Shown in pieces: positions 36,612 through 46,083 of a DNA stretch of 64,000 bases; position 1 is the first letter of the stretch, and each line of letters starts with the position of its first letter. The notes beneath the pieces were generated by a model, which saw nothing but the letters and a program-made list of their open reading frames with translations, was not told the origin of the DNA and searched no databases. This stretch comes from JAPOUP01 sp965203255. GTDB lineage: Bacteria; Pseudomonadota; Alphaproteobacteria; Rhodobacterales; Rhodobacteraceae. The translations under genes and the position numbers were made by a program. Location of the stretch: positions 1,488,001 through 1,552,000 of the forward strand of contig OZ241882.1 in assembly GCA_965203255.1 (NCBI GenBank). The letters are read 5' to 3'.

Positions 36612-37009
36612 TCGCCACGGATGGCGCCCCTCCTCCTGTTTTTATCGGTCGGGAGGATATCCTGAACCGGGTCGAGGATTTAGCCAGCAGTATCTGGAAA
36701 GGACCAGGTGCTCCCAAACATAACACGGGCAAGGCCAGCACTATCGTGCAGGGCACCTCTGGTGCCGGGAAGAGTTCGCTTCTGGATGAGATCAAGGCCA
36801 GATCCACCAATATCGATGTTCATCCATCCAACCAGTCGCGGGTCATCTTTCTCTCCAGCGCAGGGCTGATGCACAACATTAGTTATGCCAACGCATCGTC
36901 ATGCGATGTACAGGCAAACGTGTGTGGAATCGAGGATAGTCACGTGAAGATCAGCAATCGCGGCGGTGCGGATCTTACTGTCACCACCGCCAGAATCGAG
37001 ACATCATGA
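36572..37009 (+). pseudogene. Truncated second copy of the ATPase, fused in frame to an unrelated tail
   Basis: The first 102 or so residues match the preceding ATPase throughout, including VFIGRED and the Walker A GTSGAGKS (61-68), then similarity stops at about 36878. The remaining 40 residues (ANVCGIEDSHVKISNRGG and on) are unrelated. Their stop codon overlaps the start of the dehydratase gene in an ATGA arrangement. That coupling suggests the tail is the genuine end of a gene that once preceded the dehydratase in its operon, now joined to the ATPase copy by a deletion or insertion. The Walker B and winged-helix parts are lost, so no ATPase activity is expected. Confidence 0.75.
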
Positions 37010-38736
37010 CCAGGAAGCCAGAAGCCCTGCGCTCCGCGCGTTGGTTTGCACCTGACGATCTGCGGTCCATGGGGCATCGCTCCCGCGCCATGCAGATGGG
37101 TTGGAGCCGTGAGGATTGGGAAGGTAAGCCGGTCATCGCCATCATCAACACCTGGTCGGACCTGTCACCCTGTCACCACCACCTGCGCGACCGCTCTGAA
37201 TGGGTGAAGCGCGGTATCCTGCAGTCCGGCGGGACTCCCGCGGAACTGCCCGTCCATGATTTTACCGAACAGTTCCTGAAACCTACTTCGATGCTGTATC
37301 GCAACATGGGTGCGATTGAGGTGGAGGAGGCCCTGCGTTCCCATCCGGTCGACGGCGTCGTGCTGATGGGTGGTTGCGATAAATCCACGCCAGCACTCGT
37401 GATGGGGGCGGTGTCCATGGGCCTGCCATTCATCTATCTGCCCGCAGGCGCGATGCTTCGCGGAAACTATGCGGGTGAGAAGCTAGGATCAGGCACCGAC
37501 GTCTGGAAGTACTGGGACGAACGCCGTGCCGGGACCATCGGGAAAGAGGAATGGCTTGGCGTGCAAGGCGGCATCGCACGCTCCTATGGCACCTGCATGA
37601 CCATGGGCACGGCCTCCACCATGATGTCGATCGCCGACGGCTGGGGGCTGACACTGACCGGCGCCTCGTCAATACCGGCACCCGATGCAGGCCACAAACG
37701 TATGGCCGCAGCCTGCGGACGGCGGATCGTGGAGATGGTGTGGGAGGACCTAACCCCCGATAAGATCATGACTCCGGCCTCAACCCGCAACGCTGTGACG
37801 GTCGCCATGGCGACAGGCTGTTCAACCAACGCTATCATACACCTGATTGCCATGGCACGGCGTGCCGGGGTTCCCTTGGGTCTGGATGAACTCGACGCCA
37901 TCGGGCGCACGACACCGGTCATCGCCAACATCCGGCCATCGGGCAAGGACTACCTGATGGAGGATTTCTTCTACGCCGGAGGCCTGCCAGCGCTGATGAA
38001 GGAACTGGGTGGCAAACTGGACCTGTCGGTCATGACGGTGTCAGGAAAGACTCTGGGTGAAGCGATCGAGGGCGCGGCGAACCACAATAAAGACGTAATC
38101 CGCCCACTGTCGAACCCTGTCTACCATGAAGGCTCGCTGGCCGTGCTGCGCGGCAACCTCGCGCCCGACGGTGCCGTCATCAAGCCCGCGGCGATGGACC
38201 CAAGGTTCCTGACGCACCGCGGACCCGCCATCGTCGCCGACAGCTATGCCGAGCTTAAGGAAATCATCAACGACGAAGACTATCCAATGACCCCGGATCA
38301 CGTGCTAGTCCTGCGCAACGCAGGGCCCAAGGGCGGACCCGGTATGCCCGAATGGGGCATGATCCCGATGCCCAAGTCGCTCCTGAAGAACGGGCACCGC
38401 GACATGGTACGGTTATCGGATGCACGTATGTCAGGCACATCTTACGGGGCATGCATCCTGCATGTCGCGCCCGAAGCCTTCATCGGTGGCCCGCTGGCGC
38501 TCTTGAGAACCGGCGATGTCATTGAGATGGACATCCCTAACCGGTCGCTCAATATGGACGTCTCCGACGAAGTTCTCGCCGCCCGCCGCGCTACATGGAC
38601 CGCGCCGGAACCGAGGTTCGAACGCGGCTATGGCTGGATGTTCGCCCAGCATATCGAGCAGGCCGACAAAGGGTGCGATTTCGACTTTCTGAAGACCGAA
38701 TTCGGCGCCCCGGTCGGAGAGCCAGAGATCAACTGA
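37006..38736 (+). CDS. Sugar-acid dehydratase of the IlvD/Edd family (L-arabinonate dehydratase type)
   Basis: This 576-residue iron-sulfur dehydratase removes water from an aldonic acid to give a 2-keto-3-deoxy acid. It has the motifs MGGCDKSTPALVMG and SYGTCMTMGTASTM, whose cysteines bind the cluster. The GTCMTMGTAST form is typical of sugar-acid dehydratases rather than the branched-chain enzyme IlvD, which has GACGGMYTANTM. Carboxyl-terminal RLSDARMSGTSYGACILHV is the substrate loop. It begins within the end of the chimeric frame (4-base overlap) and is followed after about 80 bases by a DapA-family gene and an RraA-family gene, forming a sugar-acid degradation operon. L-arabonate or a related pentonate is the likely substrate. 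Confidence 0.85.
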   Translation: MTRKPEALRSARWFAPDDLRSMGHRSRAMQMGWSREDWEGKPVIAIINTWSDLSPCHHHLRDRSEWVKRGILQSGGTPAELPVHDFTEQFLKPTSMLYRNMGAIEVEEALRSHPVDGVVLMGGCDKSTPALVMGAVSMGLPFIYLPAGAMLRGNYAGEKLGSGTDVWKYWDERRAGTIGKEEWLGVQGGIARSYGTCMTMGTASTMMSIADGWGLTLTGASSIPAPDAGHKRMAAACGRRIVEMVWEDLTPDKIMTPASTRNAVTVAMATGCSTNAIIHLIAMARRAGVPLGLDELDAIGRTTPVIANIRPSGKDYLMEDFFYAGGLPALMKELGGKLDLSVMTVSGKTLGEAIEGAANHNKDVIRPLSNPVYHEGSLAVLRGNLAPDGAVIKPAAMDPRFLTHRGPAIVADSYAELKEIINDEDYPMTPDHVLVLRNAGPKGGPGMPEWGMIPMPKSLLKNGHRDMVRLSDARMSGTSYGACILHVAPEAFIGGPLALLRTGDVIEMDIPNRSLNMDVSDEVLAARRATWTAPEPRFERGYGWMFAQHIEQADKGCDFDFLKTEFGAPVGEPEIN

Positions 38737-38818
38737 TGAGATGGCGAAACGCCAAACCGGAACCGACCTGTCGCCTCGATCCTGAAGAGGTTCCGAAAGA
38801 AGCTAGAGACACAATTCA

Positions 38819-39718
38819 ATGACCTTGGATCTTGGACGATCCCTGACCGGCATCTCCGGCATTCTCGTCACACCCTTGGACGCAAGCGGCGACATCGCGC
38901 CCGAGCGTCAGAAACCTATCGTTGAACGGGCGATCAACGCCGGCGTTCATATCCTGACCGCAAATGGCAACACGGGTGAGTTCTACAGCCTCACCACCGA
39001 CGAAGCCGTCGCGATGGTCGAAGCCTCAGCCGACCATGTCGCGAGCCGCATTCCGTTGGTTGCGGGAGTCGGACGGTCAATCCGCGATGCCTGTCGGCTA
39101 GCGGCGGCCAGTGCCGCCGCTGGTGCCAATGCGCTAATGATCCACCAACCTCCAGACCCGTTCGTCGCGCCTGAGGGCCTTGTCGATTACATTCGCGCAG
39201 TGCATGACGCAGGGCAAGGTCTGCCATTGGTTCTTTACCTGCGCAACGACACCATAGGGACATCCACGATCGCCGACATCTGCAAGCTAACCGGCGTCGT
39301 CGGAGTCAAATGGGCCACACCCAACCCGATGGGACTCAAAGCTGCCATGACCGCGAGCCCTGATCACGTCAACTGGATCGGCGGTCTGGCCGAGGTCTGG
39401 GCACCTGCCTTCTATGCCGTGGGTGCGCGTGGCTTTTCCTCGGGCCTGATCAACGTCTGGCCCGAACGCTCCGCCGCAATCTCAAGGGCACTGGAGGCCG
39501 GGGACTATTGGGCCGCACGTGACCTGATCGCCGGTATGCAGGTCTTTGAGGACATCCGTGCGGAGAACCAGGGCGGAGCCAATGTCCCTGGCGTCAAAGC
39601 CGCGTTGGCTTTGATGGGTGAAGACGTCGGTGGCGCCAGACCGCCCGCGGTCTGGCCCCTGTCCGACAGCCAGCTTGCCCGGCTCAAGAACTTCGTAGCC
39701 GACAACAACCTAGGTTGA
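38819..39718 (+). CDS. DapA-family aldolase/dehydratase (2-keto-3-deoxy sugar acid)
   Basis: This 299-residue TIM-barrel protein of the dihydrodipicolinate synthase/N-acetylneuraminate lyase family has GNTGE (50-54), the catalytic tyrosine in VLYLRND (Tyr140) and the Schiff-base lysine in VGVKWA (Lys164). Following a sugar-acid dehydratase, it probably dehydrates or cleaves a 2-keto-3-deoxy-pentonate or hexonate. Examples are L-2-keto-3-deoxyarabonate dehydratase or a KDG aldolase. The change of the usual YN-P motif to YLRN is seen in members acting on sugar acids. It sits 82 bases after the dehydratase and ends just before the RraA-like gene. Confidence 0.82.
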   Translation: MTLDLGRSLTGISGILVTPLDASGDIAPERQKPIVERAINAGVHILTANGNTGEFYSLTTDEAVAMVEASADHVASRIPLVAGVGRSIRDACRLAAASAAAGANALMIHQPPDPFVAPEGLVDYIRAVHDAGQGLPLVLYLRNDTIGTSTIADICKLTGVVGVKWATPNPMGLKAAMTASPDHVNWIGGLAEVWAPAFYAVGARGFSSGLINVWPERSAAISRALEAGDYWAARDLIAGMQVFEDIRAENQGGANVPGVKAALALMGEDVGGARPPAVWPLSDSQLARLKNFVADNNLG

Positions 39719-39727
39719 TTGATCCTG

Positions 39728-40450
39728 ATGACCACACCTATCTTGGAAGACACCCTTGAAAAGCTCCGCCAGGTTTCGGTGGCCACTATCGCAACTGCCC
39801 TGTTCAAACGCGGACTGCGCCGTCAGGTGATCCAGAACGTGCGGCCCGTCAAAGCCAAGGGTACCAATATGGTCGGTCCGGCCTTCACACTGCGTTACAT
39901 ACCCGCACGCGAGGATCGCAACCAACTGTCGGAGTTTCGCAGACCCGACCATCCTCAGCGCAAGGCGATCGAGGAATGCCCGCCAGGCCACGTTCTGGTC
40001 ATGGACAGCCGCAAGGAGGCAACACAAGCCAGCGCGGGTGACATCCTGCTGACCCGGTTGATGGTGCGCGGCGGCGCAGGCGCGGTGACGGACGGAGGTT
40101 TTAGGGACGCGATGCGTATAGGCGAACTGAACATGCCCTGTTACCACAACCGCCCTGCCAGCCCTACGAACCTGACCAACAACGAAGCGATCGAGATCAA
40201 TGGCCCCATAGGTTGCGGCGATGCCCCGGTTTTCCCGGGTGACATTGTTGTAGGCGACGACGACAGCGTCATCATCATTCCTCGCCACCTTACCCATGAG
40301 ATCGCTGAGGAAGCGACCGAAATGACTGTTTTCGAGGACTTTGTCATCGAACAGGTTCGCGCTGGTGAGACCATTATTGGGCTCTATCCGGCAACGAAGG
40401 AAGAGATTCTCGAAAAATTCGCAGTCTGGCGAAAGGCTAACAGTCGCTAG
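39728..40450 (+). CDS. RraA-family protein (4-hydroxy-4-methyl-2-oxoglutarate aldolase-like)
   Basis: This 240-residue protein is of the RraA/HMG-aldolase fold. Typical segments are VSVATIATAL, the GPAFTLRY strand, GDILLTRLMVRGGAGAVTDGGFRDA (the last part with the metal- and substrate-binding Arg-Asp pair) and PGDIVVGDDDSVIIIP. Members are metal-dependent aldolases or decarboxylases acting on pyruvate-derived acids, and only some bind RNase E. In this operon it most likely cleaves or decarboxylates a downstream keto acid. The ATG at 39728 is chosen; a TTG nine bases earlier is possible. Confidence 0.82.
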   Translation: MTTPILEDTLEKLRQVSVATIATALFKRGLRRQVIQNVRPVKAKGTNMVGPAFTLRYIPAREDRNQLSEFRRPDHPQRKAIEECPPGHVLVMDSRKEATQASAGDILLTRLMVRGGAGAVTDGGFRDAMRIGELNMPCYHNRPASPTNLTNNEAIEINGPIGCGDAPVFPGDIVVGDDDSVIIIPRHLTHEIAEEATEMTVFEDFVIEQVRAGETIIGLYPATKEEILEKFAVWRKANSR

Positions 40451-41169
40451 ACCGGTGCCCTGTAGGATCACCCGTCCTGACCCCGCCAACAAAGTCGATG
40501 TGGTCCGCAATGCGATCCCATACGCAAGAAGGGCAACCGGTCCTGAACCTATCGTGCGCCCGATCCGCTGAAGACCCATCCGGCGCACACCGAAACAGGC
40601 GGCGGGGCCCTACGCGCGGACGCGAGGCCCGCCGACCCGCGGTCCGACCAGGGACGCAGGAAGGCCCGGCCTTGCGGCGGTCCCGTCGCCCCAGACCACG
40701 GCGCTTCGGTCGGCGGTTCTTCCGTTGGCCACGCCATGGCCCAATGCGCCGTCCGGACCCGTTCCCCGGAACGGTGCGGCGCACGTTGCCTGACCGCCAC
40801 CGACACGGGAAGGAGAGGGTTCCCGGGACAGGTCAGTGAAAGCGCCGGGCCGCCCGCCCGGAAAGGGCACTGCATTCCCAGTGATTCCGGGCCGGAGGTC
40901 CCTTCCAGCCGCTTTGCGCCTCCTCCTCCCCGCCGCCGGCCACGGACACATCCTGCTGCCCGGTCCACTTCAGGCCCGGCGTCCGGCGGATCCCCTTCGC
41001 GTCCGTCGCGGCGAACCGCCAAAATCCTGCCCCTTTGATCCGCCGCCAACAAGTGGCATTTCAATACTCGAAGGCCCAAATCTATCAGTTTCAACTCCCG
41101 GCCACGACACAAGCGACTACATTTCCCGGCAGGAAGAACATTGCCAATTCCCCGGAAGTTGAGCTCCCT
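40451..41169. other. GC-rich intergenic stretch between rraA-like gene and uvrA
   Basis: About 720 bases between convergent genes. Bases 40560-41040 are markedly richer in G and C than the surroundings and open in several frames at once (for example 187 codons on the minus strand), as expected from composition alone. No family was recognised. The sequence resembles neither neighbour in composition and may be of foreign origin. Confidence 0.5.
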
Positions 41170-44034
41170 TCACTCGGCAGCGACACGCCGTCGCGCATGC
41201 GGGAGCATCCGCTTCAGATACCGTCCCGTATGGCTATGGGGGTGCTCGGAAACGTCCTCTGGCGTGCCCTCGCAGACAATCTCCCCGCCGCCGTCGCCTC
41301 CCTCCGGTCCAATGTCAATGATCCAGTCAGCTGTCTTGACGACATCGAGATTGTGCTCGATCACGACCACCGTATTGCCCTGATCGACAAGTTCATGCAG
41401 AACCTCAAGTAGTTTTCGCACGTCTTCGAAATGTAGACCGGTGGTGGGCTCGTCAAGTATGTACAATGTCCGGCCGGTCGAGCGTTTCGAAAGCTCCTTT
41501 GAGAGTTTTACCCTCTGCGCCTCACCCCCGGAAAGTGTCGTTGCCTGCTGGCCAACCTTTATGTAATCGAGACCGACCCGATGGAGCGCATCCATCTTTT
41601 CCCTGATTGCCGGCACAGCCTTGAAGAATTCCCTTGCCTCCTCAACTGTCATATCAAGTACGTCGGCGATCGACTTACCCTTGAACTTCACCTCCAGGGT
41701 CTCACGGTTGTACCGAGCGCCGTTGCAGGTCTCACAGGTCACATAGACATCCGGCAGAAAGTGCATCTCGATCTTGATGACACCATCTCCCTGACAGGCC
41801 TCACATCGCCCACCCTTGACGTTAAAACTGAACCGTCCCGGTTTGTAGCCACGGGCCCGTGCCTCAGGCAATCCGGAAAACCAGTCACGGATCGGTGTGA
41901 AGGCGCCCGTATATGTGGCTGGATTGGATCTTGGGGTACGTCCAATTGGGCGCTGATCAATGTCAATCACCTTGTCGAGATGTTCCAATCCCCTGATCGT
42001 TTCACAGGGTGCAGGTGTCTGCCGGGCACCGTTCAGGCGCATCGATGCGGTCTTGAACAATGTCTCGACTGTCAGGGTCGACTTGCCTCCACCGGAAACT
42101 CCGGAAACACATATGAAACTGCCGAGAGGAAATCTCGCATTGATTGCCTTGAGATTGTTCCCGGTTGCACCGACGACTGTGAGCACTTTGCCGTTGCCTC
42201 TTCTACGGCAGGTCGGAGCCGGGATCATGCGGGCCCCGATGAGGTATTGGCCTGTGATCGAGTCTGGGGTGGCCGCAATCTCCTCCGGTGTGCCCTGGGC
42301 CACGATCCATCCGCCATGCACCCCCGCGCCGGGCCCGATGTCAATGACATGGTCGGCGGCCCTGATCGCCTCCTCGTCGTGCTCAACGACGATCACAGTG
42401 TTTCCTTGGTCCCGAAGATTCTCAAGCGTGCGGAGAAGACGTCCGTTGTCTCGTTGATGTAATCCGATCGAGGGTTCATCCAAGACATAGAGAACGCCGG
42501 TGAGACCGCTGCCGATCTGACTGGCAAGTCGAATTCTCTGGCTCTCTCCGCCGGAAAGTGTCCCGGCGCTTCGGGAAAGTGTCAGATATTCCAGCCCGAC
42601 GTTGTTCAGGAAACCAAGCCGTTCCCGGATCTCCTTCAGGATTGGCCGCGCAATTTCATTCTTCTGAGCGGTAAGAACCGTCGGTACGGTCTCGATCCAG
42701 TCAAATGCCTCCCTGATCGACATCCGGACCACCTCGCCGACATGCAAATCCCCGATCCTGACCGCAAGCGCTTCGTCCCGCAGCCTGAAGCCATTGCAGG
42801 CACCACACGGTCGGTTGTTCTGGTACCGCTCGAACTCCTCCCTAATCCAGTTCGAGTCCGTCTCTCGGTAGCGCCTTTCCATGTTGGGTATGACCCCTTC
42901 AAATGATCGGTTGACCTGATAGACGCGCCCGTTGTCATCGTAGCGGAACTGTATTTCTTCTTCACCCGACCCGTAGAGGAACACCTGTTTCACATTTTCC
43001 GGAAGCTCTTTCCATTTCAGCGTCTTGTCGAATCCGTAGTGGCGGGCGAGAGCGTCGATGGTCTGCAGGAGATAGGGAGATCTCCCCTTGCGCCACGGGG
43101 CCAGCGCACCATTGGCAAGCGTCATTCCATGGTCCGGCACGACGAGACGCTCATCGAAGAACAGTTCCACACCCAATCCATCGCACTTGGGACAGGCGCC
43201 GAACGGTGCGTTGAAGCTGAAGAGTCGTGGCTCGATCTCAGGAATTGTGAATCCGGATACCGGACATGCGAAATTCTCGCTAAAGGTTATCCGCTGTGGA
43301 TCCTCATCCACGGGAGCCGTTTCGAGAATCGCGATCCCGTCCGCGAGATCAAGTGCGGTGCGGAATGAATCCGCAAGACGGGTCTCCAGTCCCCCGCGCA
43401 CAACAATTCGATCAACGACGACATCGATGTCATGTCGGTACTTCCTGTCGAGTCCGGGTGGGTCGTCAAGGTCGTGAAATTTCCCGTCCACCTTGACGCG
43501 CTGGAAACCCAGCTTTTGAAGCTCAAGGAACTCCTTCCGGTATTCACCCTTCCGGTCGCGTACGATGGGAGCGAGCAGGTAGCCACGGATCCCTTCCTCC
43601 AAAGCCATCACCGCTTCGACCATATCCTGAACCTGCTGTGCCTCGATGGGCAGACCGGTGGCAGGGGAGTAAGGTGTTCCAATCCGGGCAAACAGCAACC
43701 TCATATAGTCATAGATTTCAGTGACGGTGCCAACAGTGGAGCGCGGATTCTTCGAGGTCGTCTTCTGTTCGATGGAAATCGCTGGGCTCAACCCTGCGAT
43801 CTGGTCAACATCGGGCTTTTCCATCATGTCGAGGAACTGGCGCGCATAGGCGGAGAGCGACTCGACATAGCGCCGCTGACCTTCCGCATAGATCGTGTCG
43901 AAAGCGAGCGACGACTTGCCGGACCCCGAAAGTCCGGTGATTACAACCAACTCATCCCGAGGGATATCCGCATCGATGGACTTGAGGTTGTGCTCGCGCG
44001 CGCCGCGTACCTCTATCCTTTTCAGTTCCACCAT
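41170..44034 (-). CDS. uvrA: Excinuclease ABC subunit A
   Basis: This protein of about 954 residues recognises DNA damage in nucleotide excision repair as a dimer with UvrB. It begins with the RGAREHNLK motif and the first Walker A GLSGSGKSSLAFDT. It includes the zinc-finger sequence CPKCDGLG, the first ABC signature LSGGESQRIRLA, the second Walker A GVSGGGKSTL, the second zinc site CEACQGDG...CETCNGARY and the second signature LSGGEAQRVKL. The start at 44034 is preferred since AGGGAT precedes it at proper distance; a TTG at 44052 would add six residues. The gene stands alone; ssb, often its neighbour, is not seen. Confidence 0.97.
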   Translation of the reverse strand: MVELKRIEVRGAREHNLKSIDADIPRDELVVITGLSGSGKSSLAFDTIYAEGQRRYVESLSAYARQFLDMMEKPDVDQIAGLSPAISIEQKTTSKNPRSTVGTVTEIYDYMRLLFARIGTPYSPATGLPIEAQQVQDMVEAVMALEEGIRGYLLAPIVRDRKGEYRKEFLELQKLGFQRVKVDGKFHDLDDPPGLDRKYRHDIDVVVDRIVVRGGLETRLADSFRTALDLADGIAILETAPVDEDPQRITFSENFACPVSGFTIPEIEPRLFSFNAPFGACPKCDGLGVELFFDERLVVPDHGMTLANGALAPWRKGRSPYLLQTIDALARHYGFDKTLKWKELPENVKQVFLYGSGEEEIQFRYDDNGRVYQVNRSFEGVIPNMERRYRETDSNWIREEFERYQNNRPCGACNGFRLRDEALAVRIGDLHVGEVVRMSIREAFDWIETVPTVLTAQKNEIARPILKEIRERLGFLNNVGLEYLTLSRSAGTLSGGESQRIRLASQIGSGLTGVLYVLDEPSIGLHQRDNGRLLRTLENLRDQGNTVIVVEHDEEAIRAADHVIDIGPGAGVHGGWIVAQGTPEEIAATPDSITGQYLIGARMIPAPTCRRRGNGKVLTVVGATGNNLKAINARFPLGSFICVSGVSGGGKSTLTVETLFKTASMRLNGARQTPAPCETIRGLEHLDKVIDIDQRPIGRTPRSNPATYTGAFTPIRDWFSGLPEARARGYKPGRFSFNVKGGRCEACQGDGVIKIEMHFLPDVYVTCETCNGARYNRETLEVKFKGKSIADVLDMTVEEAREFFKAVPAIREKMDALHRVGLDYIKVGQQATTLSGGEAQRVKLSKELSKRSTGRTLYILDEPTTGLHFEDVRKLLEVLHELVDQGNTVVVIEHNLDVVKTADWIIDIGPEGGDGGGEIVCEGTPEDVSEHPHSHTGRYLKRMLPHARRRVAAE

Positions 44035-44299
44035 CAGAGATCCCTTTGCCAATCAGGCACTGACGTGCATAGACCGTGCGTTTCGTGCCGTCATCAAAGG
44101 AGCTCAGAACTTACCCCGAACATCCACAGCAAAATTTGGTCCCACCTCCAATCCGAAGTCCGGCACCAGCAATTTCCGCAGCGGGGGCGCAACCCGGGCG
44201 GAGGAAATGGCCTGAAGGCCCGACCCCGGACACCGACTATCCGGGCCAGGGATGGCGGGAGTCCCTTCAGGAGGGATCGTATCCGTGTTCGCCGGACAG

Positions 44300-44830
44300 C
44301 GCAACGGCCAAGCCGGACGCGGCCCGCGAAATACCGTCCGTCCTCAACTGCGCGTCGGTGATCCGCCGCGGCTCCGTAACCTTCGTCACGCACTCCTGCA
44401 CCAGCACTTTCCTATGTTCGTTCAGCCCTCGCTCCCGGGAGTGGTAGGGGGTCCCAAAGAAAGACGCAGCCCTGAGCGCCGCCGCAACCCGCGCATGGTC
44501 GGCGAACTCCCTTCCGTTGCCAGCGGTGACCGTTTGGACCAAAGCGATGAAAGGCAGGAGCAGGTCCGGCATAGCGGCGTCGGCCGAGTCTGCCGTTCTC
44601 CTGCAAACCCTCTGGAGAAGAACGAATTCCGGGGCCCTGTCCACCAGCGGGACAAGCGCCCCGCTGTAGCCACCACCGATGATCGTGTCCGCCACCCTGT
44701 CGCACGCGCGATCCTTCCTCTCCACCTGCTCCGACCGCCACGAGATGACCGCCCGGCCCGGGATCGACGCCGGCTGGAATGCCAGCCATCCTTCCGGTTC
44801 GGCTTCCCTACCCAGCGCCATAGGAACAGC
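44300..44830 (-). pseudogene. IS30-family transposase remnant
   Basis: On the minus strand the sequence reads RASIPGR-like, then IIGGGYSGALVPLVDRAPEFVLL. It continues with VQTVTAGNGREFADHARVA and FFGTPYHSRERGLNEHRK. This is the catalytic DDE core of IS30 transposases (consensus DTVIGKGH-GALVTLVDR, T-DNGKEFA-H, YHSWERGLNEN). The amino-terminal helix-turn-helix half and the first catalytic segment are lost, the usual DNG is changed to GNG, and the frame ends early. It is a non-functional remnant of an insertion sequence between uvrA and the hydroxylase gene. Confidence 0.85.
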
Positions 44831-44852
44831 ACGGTGATCCTGACTAATGTGG

Positions 44853-44878
44853 CGGTATCGTCTACCTAAGCGATACCG
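44853..44878. repeat. 8-bp perfect inverted repeat beside the IS30 remnant
   Basis: CGGTATCG (44853-44860) and CGATACCG (44871-44878) are exact reverse complements around a 10-base loop, just upstream of the transposase remnant on its coding strand. It may be part of the original IS end or an unrelated hairpin; there is no T run. Confidence 0.35.
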
Positions 44879-45069
44879 ATCATGGGGACGTTCGTCACCG
44901 CTTGCAGGGTTCGCAGGTTCTTCAGACCCTCGACCGGCAGCCGAACCGCGCACCCTTCAACGGTTGCGGCCGTCATGTCCGTTCACGATCTCTGGACGTT
45001 CTGCTGGACCTTCGTCGACCGGCTGGCACGATGCGATAAGTCCTCCTTGCTGCTGATCGAGCAAATCGC

Positions 45070-46083
45070 TCATGGCGCACTCCGAGAGGAAGAGCGGCGC
45101 TTGGCCATCTTTTGCCTCCGGACTCTCAGCGCCTCGTCCGCTTCAGCCGATCCGTCGTGGAACGACCCAAACCACTTGTCCAACGGGATGGTGCCGTCGG
45201 CATAGTTAACCTCGAACAATCGGTGGTGCAGGTAATGCGCGTAGTAAGGCAGATGAAATGTGCGGTCAGCGCCAGTGACCATCCGGTCAAATCCGGTGTG
45301 ACCCTGCGCCGGCGAGAGGCCGACCAGCAGAGAGTGGTGGATGAAGTGCAACGGGTGCGCCGGCAGTATCCAGTAGTACAGAAAGCCCGAAAAGTAGAGA
45401 AGGTGCTCAACCGGGTGCATCGAAATGCCGGACCAAGGTCCTGGATTGACGTTCCTGTGATGAACCTTGTGGACCCGGGCGTAGATAGGCGGCCAGTGGA
45501 TCATCCGATGCATCCAATAGAAGTGGAACTCGTGAAGGAGCGGCACAAGGAACCACAGGACAGCGAACCAGATCGGGTTTGCAGCCATGTCCACACGGGC
45601 GACCCAGCCGTTGGCATAGGCCCAAAGCGTAACGCATTCCCAGGCCGTCCAGACAGGCAAGCCACTGCAGAATGTCCAGAACAGATTATCCTTGAGTTGG
45701 GTGCCGAATGTGAACGCGGGGTTTGGCGCATCCGGCCACCTGCGATTGTACTTGAATGCCGTGTCCTGTTCGCGCCGGACATAGAGCCAATAGTGCTGCC
45801 CGCCGACAATCAAGACCAGAAGCCCAGCGTTTCGAAGGGCGATCAACGCGACCCAATCGACCGACAAGGTCTGCATCCGAGCGACCGAGGGCGTCAGGTA
45901 CGTCCAAACCACCAGCGCCAGAAGCCCGTAGGCAACACCCCAGGGTGCCAGGTAACGTGGCAGCCATCTCAGGATACCGGTGAACCGGAGCGGCCAAACG
46001 AAAACGTCCGGATACCGGATCAGGTCATTGGGCTTCCAGTGACCTCGCCCGTCTTCCTTCCCGAATTCCCTGTCGTCAATCAT
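45070..46083 (-). CDS. Fatty-acid hydroxylase / sterol desaturase family membrane protein
   Basis: This 337-residue membrane protein has about four hydrophobic segments and the histidine boxes of the di-iron hydroxylase superfamily: HEFHFYWMHRMIH (about 187-199), HKVHHRN (about 206-212) and HYLHHRLFEVNY (about 285-296). Such enzymes hydroxylate or desaturate lipid-like substrates using oxygen. Its start overlaps the end of the upstream sulfatase by 4 bases, so it is the last gene of the transporter-sulfatase operon. That link suggests the substrate taken up, or a side chain from it, is hydroxylated at the membrane. A role in membrane lipid modification is the alternative. Confidence 0.85.
   Translation of the reverse strand: MIDDREFGKEDGRGHWKPNDLIRYPDVFVWPLRFTGILRWLPRYLAPWGVAYGLLALVVWTYLTPSVARMQTLSVDWVALIALRNAGLLVLIVGGQHYWLYVRREQDTAFKYNRRWPDAPNPAFTFGTQLKDNLFWTFCSGLPVWTAWECVTLWAYANGWVARVDMAANPIWFAVLWFLVPLLHEFHFYWMHRMIHWPPIYARVHKVHHRNVNPGPWSGISMHPVEHLLYFSGFLYYWILPAHPLHFIHHSLLVGLSPAQGHTGFDRMVTGADRTFHLPYYAHYLHHRLFEVNYADGTIPLDKWFGSFHDGSAEADEALRVRRQKMAKRRSSSRSAP

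Noticed and set aside
40549..41112. Minus-strand frame of 187 codons between the rraA-like gene and uvrA
   Set aside because: All frames are open because of high GC content, and the product is Arg/Pro/Gly-rich with no motifs.
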